Assembly: GCA_039621445.1 (NCBI GenBank)
Contig: CP154957.1
Coordinates: 33,344,534-33,408,533 of the forward strand
Length of the DNA stretch: 64,000 nucleotides
Source: Euglena gracilis
Lineage: Eukaryota > Euglenida > Euglenophyceae > Euglenales
Direction of reading: 5' to 3'
In this document: one piece after another, positions 15,468 through 27,229 of the stretch
Position numbering within the stretch: position 1 is the stretch's first letter
Layout of the letters: each line of letters opens with the position of its first letter
The notes under the pieces: model-generated
Told to the model about the DNA's origin: nothing
Databases searched by the model: none
Seen by the model: the letters and a program-made list of their open reading frames with translations, nothing else
Made by a program: the position numbers and the translations under genes

Positions 15468-15753
15468 ACCATTGCTTACCGATCCCAGGGGGTGGTGGGT
15501 CAATTTCCACTTTCAAAAAATCACTTGTAAAAAAAAACATCCTCCCCGGGGGGTCGGGCACTCGTCCAAAGATTAAAGGGTTTTGGACAAAAGTCAAAAG
15601 GAATCGGGCGCCTTTGGCACCGGGTGGCCACTTTTGGCCATTTCTGGCCGAACCCCCCCCCCCCCCGGGCGGACGGTCTGGAGTTGAAAACCAGTCAGTC
15701 AGTCCCCCTTGGGGGGAGTGGCGTCAGGCACATCTTCAGCAATGGTATGTCCT
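15468..15753. mobile_element. element with CATACCATTGCTTA ends
   Basis: Starts CATACCATTGCTTACCGAT and ends with the complement GCAATGGTATG. It is related to the element at 17466-17849. The 8-bp flanks CCCCGGCC/TCCTGGAC match at only 5 of 8 positions, so this is an older or mis-bounded copy. Confidence 0.55.
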
Positions 15754-16929
15754 GGACCCACTTACCCGCAGGGCGGTCCTTAAGCAAATAAAAAAAAAAT
15801 CCGCTGTCCCAGCACACTCAATAAAAACATACAGGAAAATGGGCAAAGAAATTTGGCATTCTTCGGTGAGAACAGGTCCACATCAGGAAAAAAAACTGAT
15901 TCTTGGCATCCTTGGACCATCGCCCATCCACCCAAATCATCAAAAAAATGTGCTTTTTCGACTTTTATTTTTGAACCCCATTCAAGTCCCAGTTCGGCCC
16001 TTGGTCAGCCCTTGGCCAAAAAGGGGGGCGGTCCTTAAGAAAATTAAAAAAAAACTTTCCTGTCCCTCAAGGACCGCCCTGCTTACCCGTGCAGGGCGGT
16101 CCTGGGGTGCCTTGCTGAATACCACCCCTTGAGGCATTGGCTAGTCCACTGCCACGCAGGCGCATTTGGGGTGGCGTTGAGTTGGGGGTGCAGGGGTGGA
16201 AGGGCAATTCTCTCAGCCCCCAACCCCGATAAACGTGCGGGTGAGTGGGCGGCAGGCATTTTTTTTAACTCGTAAGTGGCAGGCCATAGGGCCACAAGCA
16301 ACGCCCCCCACCTTGTCAGCGGAAACACTTTCAGAGAGACGATTCACTGCCCGGCAAAACAGTCAGCCCAGGGCGGGGAAAATGTTGCTCAGCCATGGTT
16401 GGCTGTGAGGCGGTGCAGCGATGGGCACATCCTCCTGACCTCCTTTGGGGGACAAAGGCCAGGGCGTTACTTGAGGACCACCTGGGGGGTGCTCAGAGGC
16501 TGGAAATTTTGGGCTGGCTGGAAAAAGGCTGCAGGGGTCTCCGTGCTGGCTTAGGTCCGACTGGGCCCGACCCAGGGGCGGACCGGCGGCCAAAAAAATC
16601 GAAACTGCAAAGATGCCCCCAAAAACTACGAATTATGCACAGAATCGATTTTTTTTTTTTTTTTGAATATGCCATACCCAGCCCAAACCCATTTTGCCCA
16701 TTTTGCCCATTTTGCACCCCCGAAACTGCTCCTTGGGTGGTCCAGCCAGCCAGCCAGCAGCCTTTTTCCAGCCGGGACCCCTTCATCGACGAGTTTATTT
16801 ATTTTGCAGTTCTAACACATGCAGCCACGAAAAACACAGGGAGGATGGCACTGGCCGTTGCGAGGGGTGCATCAGCCAGAAAGCACCCAACACATGCAGT
16901 ATGGAGGGGGGGGGCAGCGCCTCCCCATG

Positions 16930-17130
16930 TGGTAGGGGTCGGGCACCACCGTGACCAGCTCCGGCATGAGCCGCGCCAGGTCGGGCAGCGCCCGCGCCCC
17001 GCACGCTCGGCGCAGCAGCCCCCGCAACTCCCCCCGCGGCAGCCGGGCGCTGCGTTGGAACGTGTGGAAGAAGCGGTTCACGGTACAGCCGTGGGGGAAG
17101 GCGCGGGCAATCGGCGGGCACCCCGATTGC
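16930..17130 (-). CDS. LOTUS/OST-HTH-like module 3
   Basis: The exon opens after CAATCCCAG and encodes CPPIARAFPHGCTVNRFF, then ELRGLLRRACGARALPDLAR, then LMPELVTVVPDPYHM. The pattern (polar start, basic helix, G..xL..L, then MP.LV.V) fits the winged-helix LOTUS/OST-HTH fold, an RNA- and helicase-binding module. A short exon upstream at about 17320-17240 encodes GEVCVKPEYAALREIMVQTT. The downstream boundary is uncertain. The call rests on pattern similarity and needs a profile search. Confidence 0.5.
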
Positions 17131-17465
17131 CTGGGATTGCTGCTCACAGGGAAAAGGGGGTCACACTTCAGCCACATAAAGGTGAGCTCGGTCACGCGCG
17201 GTGTCACACATCGACACATGACGCACACAGGCGCGGCGGCGGGGTGGTCTGGACCATGATTTCCCGCAGGGCGGCATACTCCGGCTTGACGCACACCTCC
17301 CCGCGGGCGGCCTGCACTGTGGCGGCGGCGGGGCCAGACATCCCCGGGGGGTGCCTGATCATTTGGGGGGGGGGGCGTTCTGGGCACGATTGTTGTTGGA
17401 GAGGGGAGAAGTCGGCCTGCGACTCACGCCAGTGTTATCCAACAAATGTGTGCACACGCGTGCAC

Positions 17466-17849
17466 CATACCATTGCTTAGCGACCCCCCGGGGGGGGAGG
17501 GGGGGGGCATTTTCCACTCCGAAAAAACCAGTCAATCACTTTTTTGGCCAAGCCAGGCAGTCACTTTAAAAAAATTACCACCACTTTACCCCCCCCCCCC
17601 CCTCCCCCGGGGGGTCGGCCACTCAGGAAAACCAGTAACCTTTCGAGGCCATTTTTGGCCAAAATTTTCTCCGGTGCCTTCGGCGCCGGTTGGCCACTCA
17701 GCCACTTTCGGATGATTTCTGGCCTACCCCACCCCCGGGGGGAGGGGGGTCACGGCCAAAAAAACCAGTCAGCCACTCTGAAAAAACCAGTCAGTCACCC
17801 CCCCTGGGGGGGGGGGGGTGGGGTGGGACAGGTGTTAAGCAATGGTCTG
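17466..17849. mobile_element. MITE with CATACCATTGCTTA ends and perfect 8-bp duplication
   Basis: Starts CATACCATTGCTTAGCGACC and ends TTAAGCAATGGTCTG. Flanked by GCGTGCAC at 17458-17465 and 17850-17857. The 384-bp interior has the same poly-G/C and AAAACCAGTCAGTCAC texture as its neighbours. A long (GT)n tract begins 30 bp to the right. Its termini differ from the CAGG family but the 8-bp duplication is the same size. Confidence 0.88.
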
Positions 17850-17867
17850 GCGTGCACGCATACGTGT

Positions 17868-17993
<126 letters not shown>

Positions 17994-18848
17994 TGGGTGG
18001 GGGGGTGTGCGCGCGTCTGCATGCTCCACAACAAAAAAGTTCACATAACCCGCCCCCCTTCCCCCTGTGGAGGGACTGGGGAGCCACATGGGTAGAACAC
18101 AGCGGCAGCTGGGGAAGCCTGCGGAGGCACAGGGAAGTCACAGCGAGCGATGGCGCTGGGCGGGAGGCTTTGGGGGGCTTCATTCATGGACGGCATGGCG
18201 AGCCTCTGTCTGCTGTCTCTGTACTCGATGACCTGTACTCCCTCCACACTGGCAACCTTTTGTCCTAAAAAAAAGTGGAAATCTCTTGGAGTTTGAAATA
18301 TTTTTATTGAAAGAAATTTATGGTGAAAAAAAAACTGGGCGATTCTATTTTCAGGACTCCGATTGCAAAACAATATGACCAGAAAAATCTTGTCTGTTGC
18401 GGGTCGAAAATTCTCATTTTTTTCCTTTGGCCCGGACCCACCAAAGAAACCATCTCTCCCCTTGCCTGGCAGAACGTGGGACAGCTGACAGCTGAAGCTG
18501 AACCGTTTTGGGGAAGACAAAAATGCCAAATAGGACCACTTCCGGGGGGGGGGGAAGCAGGTAGAAGAGCACTGGTGTAAGGGGTACCTTGCCACTCACC
18601 ACACAGCAAGCTGGGCCAGAAAGGAGGTTAGCGCCGACCATAAACAGACAAGGAGCCTTAGTGCAACTAAGGGGGGGAAGCAGGTACTTCCTCAAAGGCC
18701 AATCCTGGGGCCAGCCCCCCCCCCCACCCGCCCAGTCCGGGTATCAGCGACGGGCGCGGGATGGGCAGCTCCGGCTCCAGCCATTCCGTGTCCACATCGG
18801 GGGGTGGCAGGAGCGAGTGGAGGTCGACGGTCGGGCACACTGCCTCAC

Positions 18849-18963
18849 CAGGGAACAGCGTCCACCGCTCCGGCTCCCCCGGCCACTCCACGAAGCCCTC
18901 GATGCGGACGAGGTCTGGCATGCTGCGGAGGAGCTCTCGCGCAGGCCGCCCGAAAGGCATTGG
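18849..18963 (-). CDS. LOTUS/OST-HTH-like module 2
   Basis: Follows a GGTGCCAG acceptor and encodes PMPFGRPARELLRSMPDLVR, IEGFVEWPGEPERWTLFP, ending at a good GTGAGG donor. It has the same G.P...LL.SMPDLV.I core as the modules at 21.7 and 17.1 kb. An open stretch just downstream (18838-18700, VDLHSLLPPPDVDTEWLEPE) may be the following exon. Pattern-based call. Confidence 0.5.
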
Positions 18964-19309
18964 CTGGCACCCAAATGGGCAGCACACGGCCAAGCCATCA
19001 AACTTGGAAAATGCCCAATTTTTGTTTGTTCCCCACCCGACTTTTGCATCAAAATCGACGCCACCGAAAGCAGACAAAAATTTACAGTGTTTTCTCAATG
19101 GACTATGGGCGGAGGAAACCGCCCACGCCGTGGGGGACGCGAGCCGCCGACAGCCTGACTGGCCGGCCTGGGCCCAAACGCTGTCAAACCTCAGTCGCAT
19201 GCGATTGCGGGCGACGCTGATGTAGCCGCCCTGGGTGGTGTGCCCCATGAGGCATCGCCAGGGCTGGCCCAGAAGGCCCCGGGGGTGTCAGGCAGACACC
19301 AACCCCCCC

Positions 19310-20122
19310 TTTTTCCCAGCGCTGTGGGGATTTGGGTCGGGGCCGCTCTGAGCCGGGCAGGGCGGCGAAGCGCCGGGCGGCCACACCGTCCGGGTACGCT
19401 GCGATCTCGAGCCGGACGTACCGCCGGAACTTGGCGTAGGCGCGGAAGCCGTCGGCGCGCCAGCGCAGGGCGGGAGGTGGGGTCGGGTGTCTCCCGCCGG
19501 GTGGGGCTTGCACCACCGGGGCTTTCCACCGAGCTGGGTGCTAGGGAATTTCATGCGCGCATGCTCACACACATGCGCACACAAAGCAAAGGTGGGTTTA
19601 ACTTAAAAATGGTGAAAGTGCCTACCCGGCCAGGTCATCCTGTTGTAAAAAAAAAACTTTGTACCCCTTGGGGGGACGTGGACTCAATGGGCAATGCGGA
19701 GAGGTCCGGACGGGAGGTAGCTGGGGCACACGGCGTTGTACTGGCAGCAGGCTTTGGCCAGTGGACACCCCCCAAAAGCATCCATCCCCCCAGCCGCCAG
19801 CCACAGCCCACTCGAGGGGTCTGCCCGGGCTCCACCAGCAAGTCGTAGGCCACGTGGCGGTGATGCAGAACGCGCCGCCGCCGTTCGTCCCACGCCCTCG
19901 GGGCTGCGCCGGCATCCCACGGGCGACGGCCACGGGGTACCAACCCCCCCCCCCCATCTGTCAGCCCCGCGGCCAGGCAGCCCCGGCCGTCTCGTCGTGC
20001 ACCACGTGGGTGAGCCGCAGGTGGCGGAACACCCGCGCCTGCCGCCGCTTCAGCACGCCCATGCCCCGCGGCCGGGTGTCGTAGATGCTGGGGGGCTGGG
20101 CCCGCTGCGCGTCCGCCTCGGC
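19310..20122 (-). CDS. three unrecognised exons between LOTUS-like modules
   Basis: Minus-strand coding blocks occur at about 20122-19985 (PPSIYDTRPRGMGVLKRRQA then RVFRHLRLTHVVHDE), about 19905-19830 (RRRVLHHRHVAYDLLVEPGQ) and about 19490-19390 (LRWRADGFRAYAKFRRYVRL then EIAAYPDG). All are Arg-rich with G/C-ending codons. Exon ends are approximate because several lack a clear GT donor. I do not recognise a family. Their position between LOTUS-like modules on the same strand suggests one gene. Confidence 0.45.
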
Positions 20123-20779
20123 TCAGGGGGCGGAGGGAGTGAGCGAGCTACGGTCCTTGCGGGAGCACATGACGCGCAGGCGTGACGTGTGTGACCTGAC
20201 ACGGGACAGACACGTGACGCCGCGTCACAAAGCGGCACTCACGCGTCACAGGAGGGAAGGGACACGAGAAATGCCATCCGCCCCCAGGCCGGCAAGGATG
20301 TCGGCGATGGAGCTGTAGGCAGGGGTGGGGGGTCTGAAGTGGCGTGGGCACCCCAGCCTTAGGTGCACATCACCAGTATATTTCCCTGGGCGACGGGGGG
20401 ACAGGGTGGCAAGATAGTGGTGTGGCGGGGATGACCCGTCCCCATCGAGCATGAATGCACACATATGCACGGCACAGAAGCACGCACAACAGTATTGACC
20501 CCCAGCGGGGGGGGGGGGGGGGGCATCATACAACCTCGAAGAAAGCGACACACAAAAAAACACAAGTTAAGCAAAAAAAACCCAGAACCAACGGGAAAAA
20601 AAAGGGTTCGCGTCCGTCCGACTGCTCGGCAACCAGCTTCCATGCCATCCCTGGCTGCAGCCGGAGCTGCAGGCAAGCAGGTCCTCTGCCAGTGGTGAGG
20701 TCCGGGGCCCTCTTCAACCACCACAGGAGGCCATTGCCCTTCTCCACGCTCCATCATCGAATCTCTGAACTCCGCTGAC

Positions 20780-21724
20780 CTGGCTGGCGACGGAGCGGGA
20801 CCCGAGTCGCACATCCGCTGGCGCTGTCGCTGCCAGGGTTGCCGATGGGGGTTGGGGCTTCACCGGCCGGGACCACCGACGGCGTGGGGACGGTGTCGGA
20901 GCCCGCCGCAACGGGAACGGTGCCACAACCAGGGGATTTCTTAAGGACCCCGGGGGGGGGGGTCCAGCCTCCGGCTGGCAAAAAGGCTGCTGGCTGGAAA
21001 CGAGCTGCTGGCTGGACCCCCCGGGGGGGTGGGGGGGGGGGGTCCGGGGCTGGAGCGGGCGGGGCTGGGCTGGGTCGGTGAAAAACAAAAATTTCTATTT
21101 TTTTTGTCATTTTCGACATTTTGGTGGATGGAGCTAGATCAAGGCTGGGGGGCTGTGATGGAGGAAGCTGCGGTGAGGGGAAAAAACGATAGGTGACCTG
21201 GGCAGCTCGGCCAGCCTTCGGCCAGCCGGCCCGGCCTTTGGCCGGCTGGCCCAGCCTCCGGCCGGGCTGGACCCGACTTTATTTCACTCGACCCCCCCGG
21301 GGGGGGGGCTCCCAGCCCGAATTTGGGCTGCTGGCTGGATTTGAGCTGCTGGCTGGCTGGACCCCCCCCCTGGGGGGGTAGGGTACCCCCCGGCTTAAGA
21401 AATCCCCTGGCCACAACTGGGTGGCAGGCAGGTGGCTGAGGGCTTGGGCACCGCGGGGTATAACGTTGCAGCCGCAGCCGCCGCCGCCTCCACCGTCGCC
21501 ACCGCCGCCGGGAGGCCGGGCTCTGGCACCGGGACAGCAGCCGGCAGGCAGCGGTAGCCGCCGGGTTCGTCGGGGGCGTCCACCACCCGCAGCCAGTCCG
21601 GCATCGCCTCCAGCAGGGACCGCAGCGGCCGGTCGCCGAGGCGGCGCCGCTGCTGCGCCGCCCGGCCGCCGAGCAGCGGCACCAGTCGTAGGGCGGCCGC
21701 GGACGGCCCCTCGGGAAAGAGCCC
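20780..21724 (-). CDS. LOTUS/OST-HTH-like module 1, exon split by an introner-like element
   Basis: The exon opens at 21724 after CTGCTAG and encodes LFPEGPSAAALRLVPLLGGR, then RRLGDRPLRSLLEAMPDWLR, then VVDAPDEPGGYRCLPAA, the best LOTUS match of the three. An Ala/Val/Pro-rich linker follows. At 21418 the frame meets an 8-bp target duplication and the element 20930-21409. Immediately beyond the second duplication the same frame resumes (GTVPVAAGSDTVPTPSVVP) and runs to a GT donor at 20780. The element therefore interrupts one ancestral exon. Confidence 0.62.
20930..21409. mobile_element. introner-like element inside a coding exon, perfect 8-bp duplication
   Basis: Ends are CAGGGGATTTCTTAAGG and its inverted copy CTTAAGAAATCCCCTG. 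Flanks are GCCACAAC at 20922-20929 and 21410-21417. The interior holds GCTGGCTGGA repeats. On the minus strand, splicing at TTAAG near the far end would keep AAATCCCCTG, CAG and the second target copy: 21 nt, in frame (adding QKSPGCG). The donor would be CAG/GGG, which is not canonical, so actual splicing needs RNA evidence. Confidence 0.88.
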
Positions 21725-21887
21725 CTAGCAGGGAGTGCCTGGTCGTGGGCCAATATCGGTCCTTTCGGTGCACTGACCTTGAAGGGGGAGTCGGACCTGG
21801 GCACCTTGGCGTGCTGGCAATTTGGTTGTTGTTGGTTGGATGGGTGATCGGCCATGCCTTGAAATTCAGCCTGGCACCCCCTGGCCA

Positions 21888-23080
21888 CAACGCGGTGCCG
21901 ATGGCGTCTCGGAGTGCCTCGGACGCTCCCCCGGGGCGTATGATGGCGTCGGGGTCAGGGTCGTCCGCGGAGGAGGCGGAGATGCAGTGCCACTGGGGGG
22001 CCGCTACCTCGCCGGCAGTCGGGAGGCCGCTTCACTGGACCATCCGGTAGGCAGAGGAGGGGGGGGGGTGGTCCCCCCCTCGCTTCCCTCCCCTGCCACT
22101 AAACCCCACCCCCCCATTTATAAACCCTCCCCCGGGGAAGAAAAATGAAAACCGCCGGGGACGATTTTTTCGGTCACAAACCACCCAAAAGCTGATTTTT
22201 TGACAGTTTTTGAGACCGACCATCATCAAAAATGCCATTTTTGACCAAATTTGCCAAAAAGTGCCAATTTCGGGGGTTTTTGGGACATTTTGGGGTGTCA
22301 GATTTTCACCAACAATTCCGGGACCCATAACCCCCCCCTTCGGCCGACCAACCAAACCGGATCTTATAAACCCCGGGGGGGGGCTTATAAGTGGGGGGGG
22401 TTTAAGCGAGGCAGCACACTGTCAAACAGGAATGCAGCGTTGCCCTTTCAGCTGCCCCCCCCCCCCACAGGAGAGTTGGGCTGCGGAGGGCAAACCGACT
22501 GGGCAATGTTGGGGGGATCGTTGTGGGCCGCCCCAGCCAGGCACCTGCGATGGCCTCGGACACTCCTACCGGGTGGATGGGCCCAAACTTTGGCGGTAAC
22601 CCTTTCTTTACGGGAGAGGTTTCCAACTGGCATTCGCCAAAGGAACCAAAGTAATGTTTGGCAGTGTTGCTCTTCGAGAACTGCGGAAATTTCAGCCCCC
22701 ATTTCCCACAACGGTTTAGCCCCCTGGACAGGCCCAGCCCAGACCAGACCAAACCCTCCCCTGAACAAAAGAAATCCGTCACTGGGCCAGCATCCGTGTG
22801 CATACGAATGCTCATGCGCAGGTGGGCGGGCGTTGTCGTGAAGGGCTGTACATTGGGTCTGGGCTGCGTGGTGGGCCCGTGGGTTGCCGGTCGCTTTGGA
22901 AGCACATACCATCGGATATACGCCTCACAACGTATTTGGGCCCCGCCGTTGCCTGCCCTGCACCCGCCGCAGCAGCGCCGCCCAGTCCGCCTGGATGGCC
23001 GGCCCCTGGGCGAGGCCCGACCGCCGCGCCGCCCCGACGGCGGCCCGGAGGCGGTGGATGTGGACCCACGCCGTGGGGGC
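21888..23080 (-). CDS. two unrecognised exons upstream of LOTUS module 1
   Basis: At about 23080-22940 the minus strand encodes AWVHIHRLRAAVGAARRSGL then QADWAALLRRVQGRQRRGP. At about 22005-21890 it encodes HCISASSADDPDPDAIIRPG then GASEALRDAIGTAL. Both have strongly G/C-ending codons, unlike the surrounding poly-C and AT-rich intron sequence. No clear AG precedes the first, so its 5' edge is uncertain. No family recognised. Confidence 0.42.
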
Positions 23081-23334
23081 AGGGCGACGATGGGGCACAA
23101 CCGGGGGGGGGGGAACGGGGCACCGGCTCCATCAGCGGCAGCATTCGGGGTCGACCAGGAAAAAAAACGCAAACGATTGGCAACAGCAGATTTTTTTGTG
23201 GGAATGTTTTTGGGAGCTGCTGGTGAAGAATTTTTCGGGGGAATGGATGGGACTGTGCGGGGGGGGGGGGCTGTAGTGATGGCCATCTTAGAATGCTGCT
23301 TGCAATCGAGCCATCAACAAAACAACGCGTCCCC

Positions 23335-23337
<3 letters not shown>

Positions 23338-23391
<54 letters not shown>

Positions 23392-23455
23392 ACCCACCCA
23401 CCCACCCACCCACACACCCACCCACCCACCCACCCACACACACACAGCACACACA
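23338..23455. repeat. (CA)n and CCCA microsatellite
   Basis: Simple repeat with a CCCACCCA interior, intronic. Apparent frames across it are artefacts. Confidence 0.95.
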
Positions 23456-23576
23456 AGATGCCACCGCCATTTGGCCTCCGTGCAAAGCCTGCATTGCAGG
23501 TGTCATTTCCCTGTTTTTTTTTTGCAGACGAGGGTTCCAGCACATCCCTGTCCTCCCTTCTAATCCCATCCCTCGC

Positions 23577-23887
23577 CCTGGCCAGCGGGCAGCGGCGGCC
23601 CGAAGCGCACCTCGCGGGCCGGACCGCCCTCCTCGTCCTGCAGCTCCGCCGCCAAGGCCCAGCCGTCCGTCGGGGCGGGGCCCGTGGTCTGCACCCGCAG
23701 CACCGCCGCGGCGAGCACCAGCGGCAGGACGGCGGCCGCCGCCGGGGGCAGCACCGTGACGCCCGCCGCCCGGGCAGGGGCCCCGGCCTGCAGGTCCAGC
23801 GCCACCGCCGTAAGGGCAGAGGAGGCGGTGGCGGCGGCGGTGGCGTCACGCGTGACGTGAGTGACGTCCGCCATCAGCCCCAGCACG
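23577..23887 (-). CDS. Ala-rich exon of about 104 codons, unknown
   Basis: Opens after TCCTTCAG and reads VLGLMADVTHVTRDATAA, AALTAVALDL-type Ala/Val/Leu segments, LRVQTTGPAPTDGWALAAEL, then EEGGPAREVRFGPPLPAG. It ends at CAGG/GCGAGG, a possible GC donor. It is one of the longest uninterrupted exons here. A TTAAG/AAATCCCCTT tip of a CAGG-type element abuts the acceptor side at about 23897, suggesting the upstream intron is introner-derived. Confidence 0.5.
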
Positions 23888-24578
23888 CTGAAGGAAGGGG
23901 ATTTCTTAAGATTCCCCCAGTTGGCTGGACGAAGTTGCTGGCTGGACAGTTGCAGGGGGTGCTGGCGGCTGGGCGGATTCACAAAGCCCGGTAATGAAAC
24001 ACAGCAAACGAACAAAATCAAACCAACGACAAACGAACAAAAATACAACAAAGAAACACCCAATTTCCATGATTTCCCAGTGTGGCAAAAACAACCTGAT
24101 GGGCTTTGAGAGTTTGTTGTCAAGATATGCACCCAATTCGCTTAAAATCAGCTTTGGTTCAGTGGGGCTGCCCGGCTGGTAGAAAAAGAACCACAAGAAA
24201 ACCCAATAAAAAACCCCTCATTTTTGAATCAAATTGACACCTTCATGCGAAGCTTTAGGTGGAAAAAGTCATTCTTGGCATTTTCACTGAAAAAAACGCA
24301 GGAAGGGCGAATCCCCCTGGCACTTAACCCCAAAAGCGTTTCAAAAGAAACCCCCTGGCCGTAGCGATTCAATTCCACCGGGGTGCCGTTGGGCAGGCCT
24401 GGGCTCACAGCCGCTGGCAGGGAGCCAGCTGCACGGGAGGGTGCCAGCAGGCTGCTTCGTTGGCAGATGCTCGCTGGCATCCTCGAAGGTGTTTGAGGTC
24501 GTCCAAGGATGGTCTGTGAGCCTCCTCTCTCTGAGGGTGGGGGCTTACAAACGTTTACAGGTTACCCCGTGCAGGGAG

Positions 24579-24773
24579 CAAACTTCTTTTTAAGACCCCC
24601 GGGGGTCCCCTCGCACCCACCCAGCCCGATGCGGGACCCCCCCCCTGGGGGGATCCCCTCTCTGGCTGCCTTAATCAATTTCCCAAAACTTTTCGGCGCT
24701 TCGCGCTGAAACCCGTGGGGGGGGGTCCGGCCTGGACCCCCTGGGAGGTTATTCCGACTTAAAAAGAAGCCTG
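24579..24773. mobile_element. short introner-like element
   Basis: Ends are CAAACTTCTTTTTAAGACC and CTTAAAAAGAAGCCTG, which are complementary apart from the first bases. Flanks are GCAGGGAG/GTAGGGAG, 7 of 8 identical. At 195 bp it is the shortest copy seen. Confidence 0.7.
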
Positions 24774-24907
24774 GTAGGGAGCCTCCCCCAGGCGTGTGTG
24801 TGCGCGCGCGCGTGCGTTGCGTGCGTGCATACATGCGTGCGTGTGCGTGTGCGTGTGCGTGTGTGTGCGTGTGTGTGTGTGTCAATGGGGTGGGCGCTGT
24901 GGGCGAC

Positions 24908-25571
24908 GAACTTGGGGGCTCCCTGGCTGCGGTGCGCCACTGCAGGACCCCAGGCTGAGGGGCCGCCGCCGTCAGGAACGCCGGGGCGCCGGCCGCGGCC
25001 AAGGTGAGGTACAGCACTGGGGCGGGGGCCGCGAACACTGCGGGGGCTGGCCCGCCCCTGTGAGGGGGGACGGCGGGGAACAGCGGGAAAGGCGACCACC
25101 ACGTTTGCATGGCGCATGTGGCACATTGACAAACAAGTGTTGGTACATTATAAATTCATTTCCTGCGGAGCTTCAATTGGGCTTCATTTGGAGTTGGGGG
25201 TGTGGGAAATTACATACACTACTGGCTTTTCAGTTAGCCAGCATGCAATTTTGCGAACTTGGCAAAGGAAGCCCCAACCCATCAACCCACAAAAGATGAC
25301 AAAAAACGAAAAAATCGATGGATTCAAATTAGTGTCCCCTTTTTGCACCTCCACGAGGTGGACCTGGGGGATGGCCAGAGCAGAATCGTCTTTGTCCGCA
25401 GGGGTAGCGATGCGCACCAACCGGCAGAGCGCGTGCAGCTGCTGCGCCTCGCCGGGGGCCAGTGGCAGAGGGCGGCCTTCGCTGCCAAGCCCCAGCAGTG
25501 CCCGGCACAGCCGCAGCACAATCAGGTCTGCCGCCTCGGCCCGTCGTGGACTGATGGCACCCTCGCCAGAG
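24908..25571 (-). CDS. two exons downstream of the HA2-like exon
   Basis: Exon 25571-25364 follows CCCACAG and encodes GEGAISPRRAEAADLIVLRL, CRALLGLGSEGRPLP, then AQQLHALCRLVRIATPADKD, ending at a GT donor after CAG. Exon 25067-24908 follows CCCCTCACAG and encodes PVLYLTLAAAGAPAFLTAAA then PQPGVLQWRTAAREPP. In DExH helicases the HA2 region is followed by a helical and OB-fold-like segment, and these could correspond, but similarity is weak. Confidence 0.45.
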
Positions 25572-25617
25572 CTGTGGGCTGCCCGACCCCTATAGACACA
25601 CATGTGTGTATGACAAT

Positions 25618-25935
<318 letters not shown>

Positions 25936-26375
25936 ATCTCTTTCCGCCCATGCCAGAGACGGTAGGCAGAGAGGCAGGCCAGCGGCTCAGAGAAGCGACC
26001 GCCGTCTGCAGCTCGGCGGTGTTCAAGCACCTCGTCAAAGGCGGCCGTGAACTGCTCCTGAGAGACGAAAGCGCTGCGCCGGGGGGGCAGGGCCCCAGCC
26101 ACCCGGTCGTTGTCGATGGACACAAAAAAGGATCGATGGGTTGACTCCCGGGGGGTCAACCCGCCCTCGGGGACCCCCAAACTTCTTTGGCCAATCACAA
26201 GGCATTTTGGAATTTTCTGGCTCACCAGAACAGGAACCCAACCCCCCCCCCCCAGCATGGGACCCCCAACCTCCGCAGGGTGCACTGAATTAAAAAGAAG
26301 CCGGGGGGGGGGTGAGGCAAGCTGGGCTATCAGTGGCGAGAGGAGAAGAAAGGAAGGAGCAGGGAGGAGAAGAAC

Positions 26376-26596
26376 CCTGGGCGGGGGAGGAGGAAGAGGT
26401 CCGGCTGGGAGGCGAGGGCAGCGAGGGCCACCGCCTCCGGCAGGCAGCCGAAGGCGTGGCCGTACAGCAGCAGTCGCGCCGCCGCCGCCGGCACAGCCCC
26501 CGGCAGCGCCGCCCGCAGCCGCCGCAGCGCCTCCGGGTCACGGCAGCGTCGGGCAGCAATGCGAGCGGTTGACCCCGCCACCCCCAAAGCGCGATG
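26376..26596 (-). CDS. HA2-like segment of a DExH-type RNA helicase
   Basis: After TTGGCAG the minus strand encodes HRALGVAGSTARIAARRCRD, PEALRRLRAALPGAV, then LLYGHAFGCLPEAVALAALA and SQPDLFLLPRP. The last segments match the helicase-associated HA2 pattern (L..G..FGCL..v..iAa..s..d.F) found C-terminal to the motor of DEAH/DExH RNA helicases. No motor motifs (GxGKT, DExH, QRxGRxGR) were found upstream before the CDF gene ends at 31051. The helicase may be truncated, or its core may lie in exons I missed. Moderate to low confidence. Confidence 0.45.
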
Positions 26597-26963
26597 CTGC
26601 CAAGGCGACCGCTGGCAACTATCAGCATCTTTCTGTTCACAGATGTGGGGTGGTGTGACCCATCCGCATCATCGGGGTGGGGGGGGGGGGTCGGCAGGTC
26701 CAGGAACCAACAAAATAAAAATGCAACCCAGCTTGGTTGGAATTGTTCATCCAAGTTGTTGGCGCTTTGCACCGAAAATTTTCGGCTCAGCTCAGCTGCA
26801 CTGGGCTGGCCCAAACCGTATTTTGAACTGCATTTCAGCGACCCGGGAGGGAGGGGGTTCCACGGCCCGGCTGGGAGCTGATGCTGGACCAAACGTTGCT
26901 GGCTGGACCCCCGCCCAAAACTCTTGTTGGGCTTGTGCAATCTTTCGCTTCGCCAGCCTCGGC

Positions 26964-27174
26964 CAGGGGTTTTGAGACCGGGGGGGTCCCCCACCCACCC
27001 GGGGGGTACCACCTCCCTCAGGGGTTAATGGGATTTTGGGAGGTTATTTTTTTCGGCAATTCGCGCAAAAAAAGGACAAACATGACAAAACCCAACCTCC
27101 AGCGAGGGCCCCACAAAGCCCTTGGGGTCTGGTGGACCCCCCCACCCTGGGGACCAAACTTAAAAAGATCCTTG
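26964..27174. mobile_element. introner-like element
   Basis: Starts CAGGGGTTTTGAGACCGG and ends CTTAAAAAGATCCTTG. Flanks are GCCTCGGC/GCCTCAGC, 7 of 8 identical. Interior is poly-G/C blocks around a core with TTCGGCAATTCGCGC. 211 bp. Confidence 0.65.
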
Positions 27175-27229
27175 GCCTCAGCCTGGGCTTGTTGCGCCAA
27201 CTCAGGGGGAGGGTCATCTCGGACCCAAT

